The notes beneath the pieces were generated by a model. It ran no database searches. It saw nothing but the letters and a program-made list of their open reading frames with translations, and was not told where the DNA came from. A stretch of DNA of 35,303 nucleotides from assembly GCA_031548005.1 (NCBI GenBank), contig JAVBRK010000072.1:1-35303 (forward strand). The letters run 5' to 3'. Shown one piece after another: positions 34,522 to 35,303 of this stretch. Within the stretch, counting starts at the first letter, position 1. Every line of letters starts with the position of its first letter. Position numbers and translations under genes: made by a program. Source of the DNA: BNXB01 sp031548005 (GTDB lineage Bacteria > Bacteroidota > Bacteroidia > Bacteroidales > Azobacteroidaceae).

Positions 34522-35172
34522 ATGAAAATAAACAACATTCTAAGCATCTTTAGTCCAAAAGATGTAAAATTTTTTCCGCTCCTGGGAGAAACAGCCGAAA
34601 TTCTGGTTCAGGGATCAAAGTTGCTGGTACAACTTTTCAACACCAACAATGAAAATGAACAGATCGAACTTTGCAAACTAATCAAAGCAGAGGAACTCAA
34701 AGGAGATAAAACAACCGGAAAAATTATCAAAGCTTTAAATGAAACGTTCATCACTCCATTCGACCGGGAGGATATCAATGCATTAGCCGATGAAATGGAC
34801 GATGTTATGGATTCTATGAACCGTGCTGCACAGAAAGTATTACTTTACTCTCCCAAGCGACTTCCGGAAAGCACCATCAAACTGACCGAGATCATTGACA
34901 AAGGAACTTATCAACTCCAGGAAGCCATGCACGAACTTCCCCACCTGAAGCACTCGGATCAGAAATTACGTCAGATCTACAAAGATATTAAGCGATTGGA
35001 AGAGGAAGCGGATGCCATTTACGAAAATGGCACCATGCAATTATTTAAAGAAGAGAAAGATACCGTAGAACTGATTAAACTGAAAGAAATCATCCATGAA
35101 CTGGAAAAAACAGCCAACCGAATCAATAATGCCGGTAAAGTTCTGAAGAATATTTTTGTAAAATACGCTTAA
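34522..35172 (+). CDS. DUF47 family PhoU-like phosphate-transport accessory protein
   Basis: This 216-residue, almost wholly helical protein has two PhoU-like three-helix bundles. Family features are the opening SPKDVKFFPLLGETAEILVQ, then LIKAEELKGDKTTGKIIKAL, then TFITPFDREDINALADEMDDVMD and IKRLEEEADAIYENG. DUF47 genes commonly stand directly before PiT phosphate permeases and are thought to regulate them. Here the PiT start codon follows after 14 bp, so the two form a pair. Confidence 0.92.
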   Translation: MKINNILSIFSPKDVKFFPLLGETAEILVQGSKLLVQLFNTNNENEQIELCKLIKAEELKGDKTTGKIIKALNETFITPFDREDINALADEMDDVMDSMNRAAQKVLLYSPKRLPESTIKLTEIIDKGTYQLQEAMHELPHLKHSDQKLRQIYKDIKRLEEEADAIYENGTMQLFKEEKDTVELIKLKEIIHELEKTANRINNAGKVLKNIFVKYA

Positions 35173-35186
35173 ATTATCAAATACTT

Positions 35187-35303
35187 ATGGCATTATTTAT
35201 TGCAGTGATCGTCCTTGCCGTCATTTTCGATTTCATCAATGGTTTTCATGATGCGGCAAACTCGATTGCAACGATCGTATCAACGCGAGTATTAACACCT
35301 TTC
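35187..35303 (+). CDS. PiT-family inorganic phosphate transporter, 5' end only
   Basis: The ATG at 35187 opens a frame that runs 39 codons to the window end without a stop. It begins MALFIAVIVLAVIFDFINGF and continues HDAANSIATIVSTRVLTPF. The segment FDFINGFHDAANSIATIVSTR is the PiT/PHO-4 signature, with the DFINGFHDAAN substrate-site motif. The first hydrophobic stretch is the first membrane helix. The rest of the gene lies outside the window. Confidence 0.92.
   Translation, partial: MALFIAVIVLAVIFDFINGFHDAANSIATIVSTRVLTPF

Noticed and set aside
1..35303. CRISPR arrays, tRNA or rRNA genes, prophage genes
   Set aside because: No regularly spaced repeats, no cloverleaf-like segments with a CCA-adjacent arm, and no phage structural or integrase genes were seen.

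Overview
The window looks like a chromosomal segment of a member of the Bacteroidota, most likely the order Bacteroidales. The grounds are a FecI/FecR/SusC/SusD cluster with PUL enzymes, SPII-type lipoprotein signals, AT-rich TAnnTTTG -7 promoter boxes and few Shine-Dalgarno sites. The genus cannot be fixed from the sequence alone.

Region 1 (1-2420) is an AT-rich accessory patch. A complete IS630-family element (1-1208, imperfect 32 bp terminal repeats, TA duplication inside CTAG, transposase read through a -1 frameshift at A8) has landed inside the C-terminal toxin domain of a polymorphic or contact-dependent toxin of the bacterial RNase A-like type. The severed toxin tail (1207-1503) is followed 4 bp later by an apparently intact immunity gene. 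Next comes debris: the first ~40 codons of an IS4-type transposase and the C-terminal end of a secreted protein.

Region 2 (2421-11419) holds a GH35 beta-galactosidase lipoprotein and a TonB-dependent receptor on the plus strand. Facing them on the minus strand is dnaG, then a Tsx-like outer-membrane channel (DUF5020), then an NCS2/AzgA-type purine permease. The last two overlap as TGATG and look like an outer/inner-membrane pair for nucleobase or nucleoside uptake.

Region 3 (11521-26531) is a polysaccharide utilization locus: FecI-type ECF sigma factor, FecR anti-sigma, SusC with an STN signalling domain, SusD, a terminator, then a heparinase II/III-like polysaccharide lyase, a GH2 enzyme, a GH95-like enzyme and a GH88 unsaturated glucuronyl hydrolase. 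The set implies a uronic-acid-containing glycan: the lyase cleaves by elimination, GH88 removes the resulting unsaturated uronate, and GH2 and GH95-like enzymes trim other sugars. No sulfatase is present, so an unsulfated substrate is likely. The sigma factor gene is broken by a frameshift between regions 2 and 4, which bears directly on whether the locus can be induced.

Region 4 (26534-35303) is a run of plus-strand genes of housekeeping type: M16 metallopeptidase (3 bp after GH88), alpha/beta hydrolase, M23 endopeptidase, C69 dipeptidase, phosphoglucomutase/phosphomannomutase, DUF2461 protein, a PhoU-like DUF47 protein, and the first 39 codons of a PiT phosphate transporter cut by the window end.
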